Assembly: GCA_930367215.1 (NCBI GenBank)
Contig: OV884059.1
Coordinates: forward strand, 241,737,803 to 241,801,802
Reading direction: 5' to 3'
Length of the DNA: 64,000 nucleotides
From: Pollenia angustigena
Taxonomy: Eukaryota > Arthropoda > Insecta > Diptera > Polleniidae
The translations under genes and the position numbers were made by a program. Shown here piece after piece: positions 45,765 to 58,600 of this stretch; position 1 is the stretch's first letter, and each line of letters begins with the position of its first letter. The notes below the pieces were generated by a model. The model was not told where the DNA came from. It was given only the letters and a program-made list of their open reading frames with translations, and did not search any database.

Positions 45765-46525
45765 CAAGGCGAATTCATAAAGGTGCCATTTTCCACTCAT
45801 CTGTTTATTTTTTATTTTTTTGTGTGTATACTGAATGTCAAGCTTTGTTTACATTTTGTGAAAAAATTAATTCAAATTTAAAATTCAATAAAAATTTAAA
45901 TACATAGTTGAAAAAAAAACTTTTTTAAATTGTAATTTCAAAAGATTTTGTTATTCGTGCTTAATTCCCAGTTTTTATTCTTGATAAAAACACTTGAAAT
46001 TTATTGTTGATGGGATAAGCTATTCCTATGCATTTCACTGGTGCTTAGGCCAGATCATCAGGAAACTTCATCCATAAAGATTTTAGAAAAACTAAAGATA
46101 TTAAACCAAATAAAACTGTTAAACGTATAAGACTTATAGCAACAGTTTTACTTGTAACAATATCAAAGCTTTAACAAAACACATCAACAATAAAAAAAGT
46201 GGTTTTATCTCATCTTACATTCCCCACTACATTATTTATTTATTTAAATTGTATAAAACAAAAAAAAAGTGAAAAATTATAAACACAAGAAATTAAAAAT
46301 GCGTAAGGAATAAGTGGAGCTACAATTAATTTGCAATTGCGGAGTTTCTTTAGCAATTGTGTATATTTTATTAACAAAACAATTTCCTTTTTTATATTTT
46401 CAACAAATATTTTTGACATTCACTCTAACTTTTTACAAAAACAAAATACATAGTATTTTTCAATAAAAAGGGATAGCTAGCATAACTCTATCTCATGATG
46501 CGGTCACCTTTATAAATTCGCCTTG
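45765..46525. mobile_element. hAT-type non-autonomous element, 761 bp
   Basis: Ends CAAGGCGAATTCATAAAGG and the inverse of CAAGGCGAATTTATAAAGG. TSD TATTGAAC/TACTGAAC (7 of 8 matching) at 45757-45764 and 46526-46533. Shares its terminal CAAGGCGAATT with the 1639-1954 MITE. No transposase recognised inside. Confidence 0.85.
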
Positions 46526-46533
46526 TACTGAAC

Positions 46534-47300
46534 GAATCAAAACTATTTTTTCAGTGTTGTAAAATCTCAAATAAATGATTTACAACACTGAGCAACGAAT
46601 TTTTTTGTTTTTTAAATTCTAAAATTTTTCCCAAATTCGATCAGATTTTAGAAAACCGAATAAAAACCAGGAACCGAAATGAGGTTTACTTTTACTATTA
46701 AGCTAAAATTATTTCTTTAAGCAGCATGGCCACACATCAAACCCATATTTTTTGATGAAATTTGATGTATGGCTGTGCAAAAAAAAAAAAACATTACCAA
46801 CGCTGTAATCAAATTTCTTAGCTTAAGAAAAAATTAACTTATTTATTTAAGTAGTATTTTATTTTTGTAAGCCAAATTAATAAAAACTTAGCTACGAATA
46901 AAAATTCCCCGAGAGCTTTTCCCTTCTTCCAATTTTCCTATTTAAATTCAATTGTAAAGAAGGGAAAATCCAAATTAAATTTTTGTTAAAAATGGGGCTG
47001 ATAATCTTTAAAGTGAATTTTATTTCCGATTCTCCATCATCAGACGGTAATATATGTATGTATTAACACAAAAATAAGAATCATATTTGGCCTTCAGGGC
47101 TTGGTTCTAAATTAAAAAATAAATAAAAACAAAATTAAAAGATATATGTATATTGGTAGTACATATCTGCAGTATATCCGATTTTTTGGTTTATAAGGTC
47201 GAAAATATTATGGGTCAATTATGGATGACAACTGAACTGAAGTTGGGTTACCAGCTGGGAAATCAAGCAACGCCACTCATGTTAAAATATAATGAATTAA
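46534..47300. other. AT-rich spacer with small hairpins
   Basis: Two small dyads: 46724-46778 (GCATGGCCACACATCAAA against an imperfect inverse) and 46935-46975 (TTTTCCCTTCTT/AAGAAGGGAAAA). No gene. Confidence 0.4.
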
Positions 47301-47302
47301 AG

Positions 47303-47478
47303 AAACAAGATTGCGCATTGCGCAAGTCCGTTATTTTTGTGTAACGAAGAAATATACTTTGTGTATGTGCATTTGTGGGTGTCTTACATTGTTTACAACA
47401 AACACTCATATTTAGTCTATGATGACGTAGATGCGCAGTAAAAGTTTTTTTGTACGGCTAAGTGCGCAATCTTGTTTT
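47303..47478. mobile_element. TIR MITE AACAAGATTGCGCA
   Basis: AACAAGATTGCGCATTGCGC at the left and GTGCGCAATCTTGTT at the right. The flanks GTTAAAATATWA/ATGTTAAAATATT are also related. TSD unclear. Confidence 0.6.
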
Positions 47479-47517
47479 TTTTTTTGATTCATGTTAAAAT
47501 ATTAAATAACGAAAATA

Positions 47518-47830
47518 AAAAAATAGAAACTGGGAATTATTTCCTTTTGAAGGTTACTTTATATTATATTCAACATTTTTTATTTTGCGAATTTATTCTA
47601 TGAGCAAAATTTCAGTTATGTATTTTATAAAGCTTTTTTGTAATAGTCCTATTCCTTCAATTTTCAGAAATGCCTTTATACACTACCAGATATATAATAA
47701 TATAATAGTCTGGTAGTGCATAAAGTCATTTCTGAAAATTGAAAGAATAGGACTATCACAAAAAAGCTTTATAAAATACATTACTGAAATTTAGCTCATA
47801 GAAAAAATTCGGAAAATAAAAAAATGGTGA
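47518..47830. mobile_element. Foldback element related to 14603-15676
   Basis: The left arm matches 14610-14780 (GGAATTATTTCCTT, GAATTTATTCTATGAGC, TTTTATAAAGCTTTTTTG) and folds back at a short apex near 47690-47705 into its inverse, which fades out near 47830. Confidence 0.75.
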
Positions 47831-47862
47831 AGAAAATAAAAAAAAAAATGTATATTTTACAC

Positions 47863-48019
47863 AGCGTTTACATTTGCCAGTACTGGCAAGACAGTAAGCA
47901 TATACATATTAGTTGGCAAAACAATGCAAAAACAAAATAGCTGTAAAAGTGTTTATGTATTAGTGAAAAAGTTTGAATGAATTGCTACTGTCTTGCCAGT
48001 ACTGGCAAATATAAACGCT
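47863..48019. mobile_element. Palindromic MITE AGCGTTTACATTTGCC, 157 bp
   Basis: Arms of about 35 bp (AGCGTTTACATTTGCCAGTA continuing CTGGCAAGACAGTA) are mirrored with one mismatch. The TTGCCAGTACTGGCAA inner palindrome occurs in each arm. Confidence 0.75.
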
Positions 48020-49443
48020 ATGTTAACTTGCGCGGCCTTGCCTGATTTTGCTGCTGTTAACTAAGCTGAAGTTGGGTTGCCATCCGTAATCGACTTATTA
48101 TTATTTCGGTCTTTGATCTTTAAAAATTTTAATGCACGTAAAATACATACATACACATAAATTAAAAATGTCTTTATTTTCGAAATGGAAACATTTCTTG
48201 CACATTTTTTACATACAATGTATATGTATTCAAATATTTAAAAACAATTGAATCGCTAAGTGCAGATTGGGAACTACTTCAAAACATTTATTTTGAGATA
48301 ATCAATAAAAGCAGCGTAGTTAATAATAATAAATGCAAGTTTTATGTTCTTAGCTCGTATTGGGGAGAACTGACTTTAATTTGAAGTTGTCTAAGATGAC
48401 ACTTTTACACTGGGTTTTTAAGCAATACTCAAATAAGGTGCATAAACTAAATGTCAGTAGTTCCCTTTCTGTACTTAGGGATTCAATTTCATTTAATTTT
48501 AAAGTCAATTGTTGGGTAAGCTTTTTAATTCTTTAAAAATTTACTTAAAATTAAAAGACAAAAAATCTTAAAATTATTACAGAACTTGTTCTTATAATTT
48601 ACTAAATTTGTATCCTTTTTTGATTTTTTTTGTTTAGTATAAAAAATGTACACAAGCAGGATTATCCTTGTTGTAACGTTTACGTTGCTCTTTATTGTAT
48701 TTTAAATAAAAAGAAAATGAACACAAATTACATTCCTACTTAAAAATAAATTCATATCTTGTATTTAATGCAAAATTTTAAGAGATTAACATTTAATTCT
48801 GAAGAAAATCCATCGAACCTCGTTTCGATATTTAAATTAGCTTTTTTTATATATATTTTTTATAAGATTTGAAACATATTTAGTATTTTATACAATATGT
48901 TGATAATATTTATCGTTCAAGTTATATAATGTACATTTACTTATTTAATAAAGACTCCTTAAGTATTAAAATATATTTTTATAAAAAAAAAAAAAAAAAA
49001 AATCAAATTCTTTAAGTTAAAATAATTTTTATATTATGTATAAATTTATTTCTTTAATTATGTATGCACTTTTGTAATATTTTATTCTATTGATACACAA
49101 ATACATTTGAATATGTGTTACACGTGTGTACGTACTTTAAACTTAATTTTAATTATTATTTTTTGTATTTATTCATATTATTTTTTTTAAAGGCTTTTGA
49201 AAATTTTAGAATCTTTGCTAAATTTCTCTCCATTAAAAAAAAATATAAGAAAGCTGCACATTTTAAAAAAAAAGGCAATAAAAAGAAATGAATACTAAAA
49301 ACTTTTTGTTATAATGAAGCATATTTGAAAAAGCATTTTGGTTTTCAAAATAATTTTATGTGTTTAATTCTTTTTACTGAAATTGCGCTTGGTTTTTAGG
49401 TTTTTTTTTCTTATAACATAAGAAACTTGTTTAGGAATAACAT
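48020..49443 (-). other. Nrg: Probable Nrg180 3' UTR and downstream AT-rich sequence
   Basis: This region follows the stop of the neuronal terminal exon on the - strand. It lacks TE termini, is very AT-rich and has several AATAAA signals in that orientation (for example near 48690, 49030 and 49165). Its end cannot be set by eye. Confidence 0.45.
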
Positions 49444-49631
49444 TTAGACGTAAGTTGCTACGGCTGCTGTAGTATTTGCATTGTTGCCCGCAATATTCTG
49501 TTGAGCTGGTGCTGACGGCGCTGTGGGTGTATGTGACGCAGGAGTATTGTTGACGGGTTGTGGGCTTACAGGAGGCTGCAATTTACCTGGTACATATTGC
49601 CCAATAAAGGAACCATCTTCAGTAAATTGAC
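49444..49631 (-). CDS. Nrg: Nrg alternative terminal exon, neuronal (Nrg180) C-terminus
   Basis: Splices from GATACAG| to |GTCAATTTACTG, so the tail reads GDTG-QFTEDGSFIGQYVPGK, then a Pro/Asn/Ala/Gln-rich end closing AAVATYV and a stop at 49446-49444. This is the long neuronal C-terminus known from Drosophila Nrg180, including the C-terminal TYV that can act as a PDZ ligand. It lies 4.86 kb beyond the non-neuronal exon. In Drosophila this exon is chosen in neurons under the control of the RNA-binding protein ELAV; the AU-rich intron here is compatible with that, but the binding sites cannot be pinned down by eye. Confidence 0.95.
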
Positions 49632-52600
49632 CTTTTGGGAAAAAAAAAAATACAATGTGTAAATGTATAATAGAAAATAACCAAAGTATTTACTGTATTT
49701 ATTCTACTATACACTCAGTTTGTTACCTTTTCTAGATTAGGTATTACATTTATCAAATTTGTTAAAGTTTTATTACAGTTACGTCATCTAGTATAATTTT
49801 TTTTTACCCATTAAAAATTAAAAAAAAAAAAAATTCTATTCTAATTATAAATTCCAATTATATTTCGGCCTCCCTTTCAGAATATTCCAATTATATCTCA
49901 GAGATTTGTTATGTAAACACATTTTACATAAGTGCAAATACTTACATATTTTGTAATGGGTGATTTTTTAGCTATTATATTTTTGACAACACTGGATTAA
50001 ACAGCTGACGCACGTTTTGTGTTTTGTTTCACTGTCAAACATCTTCAGTTTGGTCTATAATTTAACCATGAATCGTCTTACAAACGAACAACGCTTGCAA
50101 ATTATTGAATTTTATTATCAAAATGCGTGCTGTGTTAAGAAAGTTCATCGCGCGCTTCTTATGTTCAGCAACGAAGCTCATTTTTGGCTCAATGGATACG
50201 TTAATAAGCAGAATTGTCGATTTTGGAGTGAAGACCAGCCAGAAGCATTGCTAGAGCTACCAATGCATCCAGAAAAAGTCACAGTTTGGTGCGGCTTATG
50301 GGTTGGTTGCATCATTGGACCGTACTTCTCCAAAGATGATACGAATCGTAACGTAACTGTGAATGGTGAGCGCTACCGTGAGATGATATACAACTTTTTT
50401 TTGGCAAAAATGCAAGAGCTTGACATGCATGACATGTGGTTTCAACAAGACGGTGCCACATGCCACACAGCACGCTTAACAATGGACTTATTGAGAGACG
50501 AGTTCGGTGAAAATTTCATTTCACGTTCGGGACCGGTCAATTGGCCGCCTAGATCGTACGATTTAACGCCTTTAGACTATTTTTTGTGGGGCTATTTTAA
50601 AGCTCATGTCTATACACACATGCCCGCTTCAATTGACGCATTGGAAGACAACATTGAAGCATTTATTCATGAGATACCGGCCGAAATGTTGGAAAGAGTA
50701 TGCCAAAATTGGACTAATGCCCGTAATTTCTACAAAATGAAAGCTGGTCGTGTTCGTACCAAACAATTATTTTTACCTATTTCAACGTTTATTTAGCCTA
50801 TATGTTTTTACCTTCAGTTTTCTTTTAAAATATATCAGCTTTTACACAATAGATTTCTATACACATCTAGATTACTTTTTGTAGAAATTACAGGCATAAG
50901 CGGATGGACCATTTCAGGCGCAGTCACGGTCAACATTTGCATGAAACAATCTTCAAACATTAAGGCCCTAAATTTGTAAAACGCAAAAGCAACGCCAAAA
51001 ATTATATTGAAAGCAAAAACAAAATCGAAAATATTTCATAATTTTGTTGTTGTTTTCTATTGAAATGAATATTGAATTTTTAAATTTTAAACGCTGCATA
51101 TCTTGTGGCGTTGATAATTTTTAAACGCAATATGTATTTCTGTAGAAAGCAACAACAAAATTTTTAAAAATTTTTGACATTGTTTTTGCTTTCAATGTTA
51201 TTTTTGGGATTGCGTTGCGTTTTACAAATTCAGGGCCTAAATTATATGGACCGTACTATCGATTCAAATAAAGATTTCATGCATTTTTCTGAATTTTATG
51301 TGTTTTTTTTTTAAGACTTTCCTATAGCTCTTAAAAAATCACCCGATATTTCAATATCATCACCAAAATGTATATTAAATACCTGTTGGTCAAGTACTTT
51401 GTATGTCAAAATGGTCTCAAAATAAGTTTGCTTTTAATAAATAAACAAGTAAGAGTGCTATGTTCGGCTATGCCGAATCTTATATACCCTTCACCATGGT
51501 ACAGAAAGTTCTTTAGATATAAATGAATCTATTTTGAGCCACATCCGATTTTCTTATCCCGCCCATATTTTGTAGGTTGTTGTATATTGATAACCAAGAT
51601 CCCTGCAAATAATAGGACTAGTCCAAACACGCGTGTAAAATGTAGCCCACAAGGGACTAGGATTAGTCCAAAAGTAACCCAAACGTATAGAAAAACATGG
51701 TCTATTTAACATTACGATGTCCTAGGGCAGGACCATATAACCCGGCTTTGGATATACTCAAGAGGATTAGTTTTGAAGTCGTTTAAAAACGAAAACATGT
51801 CGTTAAAAAACGAAGACTTGTTGTCTAACTACAAACACTTTTTAACAATGACATGGCCCATGCTTGCATTACATTGGACCTACTCTCTGGAATGGTCCAT
51901 TTGATCAAAAAGGATCAGGTAGTCCAATATTATTTGCAGGGATGCTTGGCTTTGGCTCTTGCCGTTTTCCAGATAAACAAAAATCTATTATGCCGTTGTG
52001 CGGGAGCTGCTACACCCACTTCTTCAATTAAAAATATTGCTTCTTGCTGTTCTCCTGATATAAAAAAGAAGGGAAGTCGTGGTGTTTTGCTCATATCTTA
52101 GCCATTTCTGCACCGATCTGGCTGAATTTCCATAGCAAACTTTTCGGGACTATATGTGATGTAAGTAAATAACAACCTGGTCTTCTGCTGTTCTCCTGAT
52201 ATAAAAAACAAGGGAAGTCGTGGTGTTTTGTTCATATCTTAGCCCTTTGTGCACCGATCTGGCTGAATTTCCATAGCAAACTTTTCGGGACTATATGTGA
52301 TGTAAGTGAATAACAACCTGGTCTCCTGCTGTTCTCCTGATATAAAAAACAAGGGAAGTCGTGGTGTTTTGTTCATATCTTAGCCATTTCTGCACCGATC
52401 TGGCTGAATTTCCATAGCAAACTTTTCGGGACTATATGTGATGTAAGTAAATAACAACCTGGTCTCCTGCTCTTCTCCTGATATAAAAAACAAGGGAAGT
52501 CGTGGTGTTTTGTTCATATCTTAGCCATTTGTGCACCGATCTGGCTGAATTTCCATAGCAAACTTTTCGGGACTATATGTGATGTAAGTAAATAACAACC

Positions 52601-55600
52601 TGGTCCCCATCTTACCTGGGGTATTTAGAGAACGCATTTCAGCGGACCAACGAACATCGTAAAATCATTTTCGCTACTCATAAGGACCCAGAACATATCG
52701 ATGGTTTTCTTCCGCAACCACGTAACTCGATTTTTTCCGATTTTTTGTTTTGACCGGAAAAAGTAATCAGTAAATACAGCCTTACAATTTTGCAATTTTT
52801 TTGTTTGATGGAATATCGGAATTTCTCGTAATTCTTGGATCATAAAAGAATATTTAGCAAAAAGTTTCAAATATTTGGTAAAAAAAAAATATTTTGTCTC
52901 TCCTGAAAATTAGTTGTTTTTGAGTTACGAGATTGCGAAAGAAAACCATCGATATACACCTTAAAGGGTCTAACATCAATAGATACTGTAGAAATTACAA
53001 ACAGAATGAAGGGTATAAAAATAAGTTGTCTCACATATTAAGTTCTTTGGTCACTACGGATATGAACAATCTCATAAAAAAAATTTCGAATTAGAAAGAT
53101 TCACCATTTAAAATTTGCTAAGTGTACTACATTTTTATTAAATGTTTTCAGAAGGTCTTATACACAAGTTATTTATTATATCTTAATTTGTTAAATATGC
53201 TTTTAAGGTTTGGGAGTAAGATTTTCGATTATTTACTTTATTTCATGGGAAAACTGTCTAGATTTATATTAATGTATATACAAAATTTTGTATCGTGTTA
53301 AACTAAGCAGATATAAAAAAAAAAAAAAAAAAAAAATCAAATGATTAACAGTTTAATAATTCATACAAATTAAAAAAATAAAATAGAATAACTGCCTATT
53401 TCCGATGTAAGAAAAATCTTTTCTTTCGCGCAACTAAAGTTTGTAGAATTTGTTTTGGTTTTAAATGTAGTTGTTCGAAAGAAAGAATTTTTCGCACATC
53501 GAAAATAAGCTATAAATAAATTAGTTGAGGTATTTACATATTTTAACTATGTACATGCTTTGTTAAAAAGTTAGTTACATAATAAGTTAGTAACAAAAAA
53601 TTAATGAAAATTAAAAAATTAAACAATAAACAAATTATGCAATTCAGTGTTTTTTATTGTGACAATACGACAGAATAGAACACTTTGTGAATTGGCTAAA
53701 CGTTTATATAACATCATACAAATAATAAAAAAAAATAATATTACGACAGTTAAAATAAAATAAACAAAGGTTTTTTGAGTTTTTACGATTTTTAATTATT
53801 TATTTTGTGTGTGTTTTTTTAATTCTTTAATACGAAAAGAGGTACATACAAATTTAACTTAACTAAGTTAAATTTACATAAAAACATTACAAAATATTTT
53901 TTTTTTATTTTATAGTTCATTATAATTAAAAACTAAAAAATATGTTTAATGTTAAGATTTATTATATAAAAACTATATATTCATTACAAAAAAAAAAAAA
54001 AAAAAAAAAAATAAAAAGAAAGCGTCATTAACATTATTAAAGGAAGAGGGAAGGACAAAACGAATAATAGTTACACTAAATACTTATACAAAACAATATA
54101 TAAAAAAAAAAAAAAAAATGAAGTGGTAAAAAAACTAAAAATATATAAAAGTAAAAAAAAACTTAAAATTCAATTACATACGTCAATAATTTGTAAAAAA
54201 AAAATAAAACTTTTGACGTTTTAAAAGATCCAATAATTCATTATTCGTTTCTTAAAAATTTCGAGTTTCTTTTTATAATAATTAAAAGTCCACAAAAATA
54301 TAGCAGCTGGCAGTTGTTATTTTAATTATTATATTCATAATTTAATCTTAAGAGTGATGATTTTTGAATAATTATTAATTTGGAATTTGCTTTATCGCAA
54401 TATTTATTTGTGTATGTACTGTATGTATTGGTGTGTGTAAGGGCTGGTATTTTATTTTAATTTAATTGCTTTTAAAATTATTTTAATCTAAATCAAAGTC
54501 CTTTTCGTCCATATTGACCTATAAAAGAACCATCTTCATTCATGCCTATATTCAGTTGTTCGCGTTGCATTTCAATTGGTGATGGACGTTAAAACATGTG
54601 TTTGTTGTTGGGTTTTTATTGTTGATCGGTAAGGTTGATTGGTTTTTAGGTGGTTCAAATCGTAACATAAGATACATAAATTAAAAGCAAAAACAAGTAA
54701 AAAAAAAACATAAAATAAATTAATAAAATTTGATCAAAACAAAGAACTGGTTGAGCTATTTTGCATGATGATGAAAATGAGCTGGCTTTTAAAACACTGC
54801 AATTGTGAAGTGATATTTTAATGTTTATTGAATGTGTTGCTTCCAAGCTGTGGTGTAATACAAAATAAATATTCAAGTAAAATAAACAAAAACATACATA
54901 CATAAATTGAAAATAAGATAGAAATTGAATGACTTGCATTTAAGATTTTTTTCAGTTTATATCGTTAACGGTAAATTTCACCAAGTTCTGTTATAATTAA
55001 CTATCAGTTGTACCTGTCAAAACGTATTGTTTGCTGGAAGTGAAATTAATAATTACTTTTAACTGAACGTGGTGAAATTGGCCGTAAATGTTTTAAAAAC
55101 TTTAAGGGCATTTACAAAGCCATACATACATAAAATATGTATGTTTGTAAATAATTTTGTTAAAAATATTAGTAATTAAAGATTTTAGGAATGTCTTATT
55201 TGAAATAAGTTTTTATTAAAAGCAAACCATAAATTTGTTTAAGAGCGACTAAAAGTATCTTCAATTTAAAAAATAAATCGCTCATTGTGTTACGAAAAGT
55301 AAGATATGGTCTATTCCAAAAATTCTTGTTTTTGTAAGATAGCTATAGATGCAGCTGAAAATCTCGTATGTACTCCTTACCAAATTTTAAATACCCCAAA
55401 ATTATTGGAAGAAGGTTTATTGCTAAAAAATCTTAGAAGATATCGGAAAAATCTTTGATCTTTGATTTGGAAACTAAATATGACGAGCACTTTTTTTATT
55501 TTCAAAAATAGTTATACTAACACGATATTATACCATTTTATATTTCCATATTTCGTTAAAAAAAGTACTTTACCAAGATTAAATTAATAAAATTTAGCAG

Positions 55601-58600
55601 TGTTTCCAATAAAAATACACAATAAAGACACACATTTTTCTTTATATTTTTGGATAACATGATTTTGGCTAACCCAACTTTATTAATTTAAATTAACATT
55701 TTATCTCGGGTATTTACGATATTTTCTACTTTCGTTTGAAATTTTTTTACTTACTGCAAATTTTAAGTTTTTAAATCGCAATGTAAGCTCTTTAATAATC
55801 GTATTGCATTTTCATAAACTAAACAAACTTTGCAAAATTGTACGAAAAACTTTGCCTGTTGTACGTACACACATCAATTTTTTTTGAAGCAAGTCTGAGT
55901 TTAATGATGAGTGAGGAAAGAAGAAAGAAGACATTTGACATGTTTTATAAAGATTTCCAAAATATTCTCCCGTGAGCTAAACCGCGTCAAAAAAAGTCCA
56001 AACATATAATTTCTCATGTATGAAATATTCGGTATATTTTTTTAAGTCCAATGAATGACCAAATATAATAGATATTTAGGAATTCTTTGCTTCTGCATTT
56101 AAATATTTTAAAAGTCTGACCACAGACTCGAGATAGCGAGAAGTTTATGTCCAATTTTTGATGCTTTTCAATTCGATTTTAATGAAAATTTAAATAACTT
56201 AACCATGACTGAGTTTTTTTATAGAAACTTTCAATGAGAACAGTTTAACGTTCGAAATAGTTGAACAGGCAGTTAAGTTTTCCTTTCAGTCAATGAGATA
56301 CGTGATACTAATTGGAGTATATGGTTTTTAGTTTTGCTCTATCGTCGGTAATGACATCTCGCAGTCGTTAACAAAAATATGTTACAGTATTTGTTAGTAC
56401 ACACGATAATTTCGAAAATTTTTGTTACTTGTCTTAATTTTTAACTGAATTTTGTATTATATTGTTTTTTTTTTAATTAAACATGCAAGCACATTCGTTA
56501 ACTCATATTTTACCTTACAAATTTTACAAAATTTCTATATGGCATAGACAAAAAATCAATTATTTTTTAACACCATACGATGAAGCCTCATCTATATGTT
56601 CTGATAAAGTAGGTAAAGTTTGATATACTTTACGTGCACCTGCTGAGCTCATTTTCAACACAAATGCAAATAAATAAAAATTAAAGAAAAAAAAAAAAAA
56701 AAATAATCATAATATAATTAATAATATTACATCAATGAACTACACAAGTATCTATACATAAGCATGTATGTATGCACAAATTGTTATTATATGAGAGGCC
56801 GCAGAAGAAAACGTTCTTTTTCCCCTTTTTTTTGACAAATTGGTTTTCGGTAGTTTTATAATATTTGCGTGGATATCTTTAAAGTGGTGACTTATGAAAG
56901 TCTGTTTCATCTATTGATAAGCAAAAACTTGTTACCATATCCAGGTTCATGCAGTTTTTTTTTGTAAGGAGGCGATAAAAATAAACCTCAATTTTCCAAA
57001 AATTGTAATGAGCAAAAAAGTAGGTTTTGATCTACAGCTCCTCATATGTACATAAGTATGAGAATTAAAAATAAATTAAACGTACCTGTATCACCATCAC
57101 CATATTCTGCCATTGAATCTGTATCGCTCTCCAAACCTGGTTTAGCTGAACTAACAGATTGACGACCAGCGCTCTTATTATCCAAGCTAAAGGTAAAAAA
57201 AAAGTTTAATAATACATTATATTGTATTGGTTTTGTGTATAAACATACGGCTGAGAGTATTCATGGAAACCACCCTCTTCGGGGTAGTCTCGTCTGCCAT
57301 TGGCCAATTCACGATCATGTACGTCATATTTGCCACCACGATTGCGACGGATAATGCAAATAATAATAAATAGAATGATAATAATGGCTAATGCTAACAT
57401 CATGCCGATAAACCAGCCGGCATTTGCAAGATTTTCATTGGGAACTTTGATGGGACCATCGACACCATTTGTATCAACCTCCTGAGTGGCACTTTCAGTC
57501 ATGAAGTGCCCATCGACAGCCACAACGCGAAATTCATAAACAGTATCAGGATCTAAGCCAGCAACCTCTTGGTAATCGCGATTTTTCTCTTCTGTAGCCT
57601 TGTTCCATTCTGTTTCACCCTTGATTCTAAAGAAACAATAAAATTTGTTTTAGTAATATTATTGTAACTTAAACTTTTATAAGGTTCATCAACCTGTATT
57701 CTGTGAAGAAGTGGGTACCAGCATGTCCTTCGGTGTTTGGTTTCCAGTTAACGCGGAACCTGGCCAAACCGTTGTCGGATGGCAGTTGTTGACATTCAAA
57801 GAAAGGGACGGCAGGGGCTTGCGAATCTTCTGACGATGTGCGTTTTTCAATAAAATGCCTGCGAAAATATTAAAATATTTGCATTAGAAAAAATTTTTGA
57901 ATTTCCCATTACATATGTATATGCATACTTACTCTGAACCTTCTCCAACTTTAGTGGTTGCAGCAATAGAGATCCTATATTTAGTATTTGGTTTTAAACC
58001 AGCCATTTTCATACTTGTCACATTGGGATCAGTAATATGAGGATCATATTCACGTCTTTCACCCACATAGCTGCCTTTAACTTCTTCATAATAAATTTTG
58101 TAGCCGGTGAGTTTGCCATTGGGGTTTAAGGGTTTTTTCCAAACCAACCAGAATGCCGAGGAGCCCATAGGATAAGCTTCTAGTGATTCGACAGGGGATG
58201 GTACGCCTTCAGGTGTATCAAAATCAATAACCGCACTAGCGGGCCCATTAAATCGTCCATTGTAGGCCAAAACGCGAGCAAAATTTTTAGAGTCCGGTTT
58301 AAATTGTGTTACTAATGCTTGGTTGGAATCGCCCTTCACATGAATTTCACGTAAGCCTTCTTCGCCTTCCTTTTCAGTCCAGGTTTGAATTTTATAGCCC
58401 TTAAAATGACCGCGAATGGATTCGGGACTAACAGGATTCCAGCCCAAAATAGCTGAAGTAGCACCAGTTACTTGAATCATGCTAAAGTTAGTAGGGGCTT
58501 CCAAGGGACCTTTTAAAGCGCAAAAATATAAGTAAGTGTTGATATAAGTTATCTTAAAAATAAAAACTCACGGTCTTCTCCGGAATAACCAATAATTTCC

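Larger units (their letters stand above)
49956..51346 (+). mobile_element. rosa-type (DD41D) mariner element, defective
   Basis: Ends ATGGGTGATTTTTTAGCTAT and the inverse of TCGGGTGATTTTTTAAGAG, flanked by TA (49954-49955 and 51347-51348). It holds the transposase remnant 50068-50963 and two MITEs, 50718-50896 and 50964-51237. It lies in the Nrg intron between the two alternative terminal exons, in antisense orientation to Nrg. Confidence 0.88.
51446..53020. mobile_element. TTCGGC-end repeat (TATACCCTTCACC subtype) in the Nrg intron
   Basis: Begins AACAAGTAAGAGTGCTATG with a mutated hairpin (TTCGGCTATGCCGAA) and TATACCCTTCACC, and ends near GAATGAAGGGTATAAAA. It is interrupted by 51599-51943 and contains a 141-bp tandem array. 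Homologous to 6326-7886. Confidence 0.65.
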
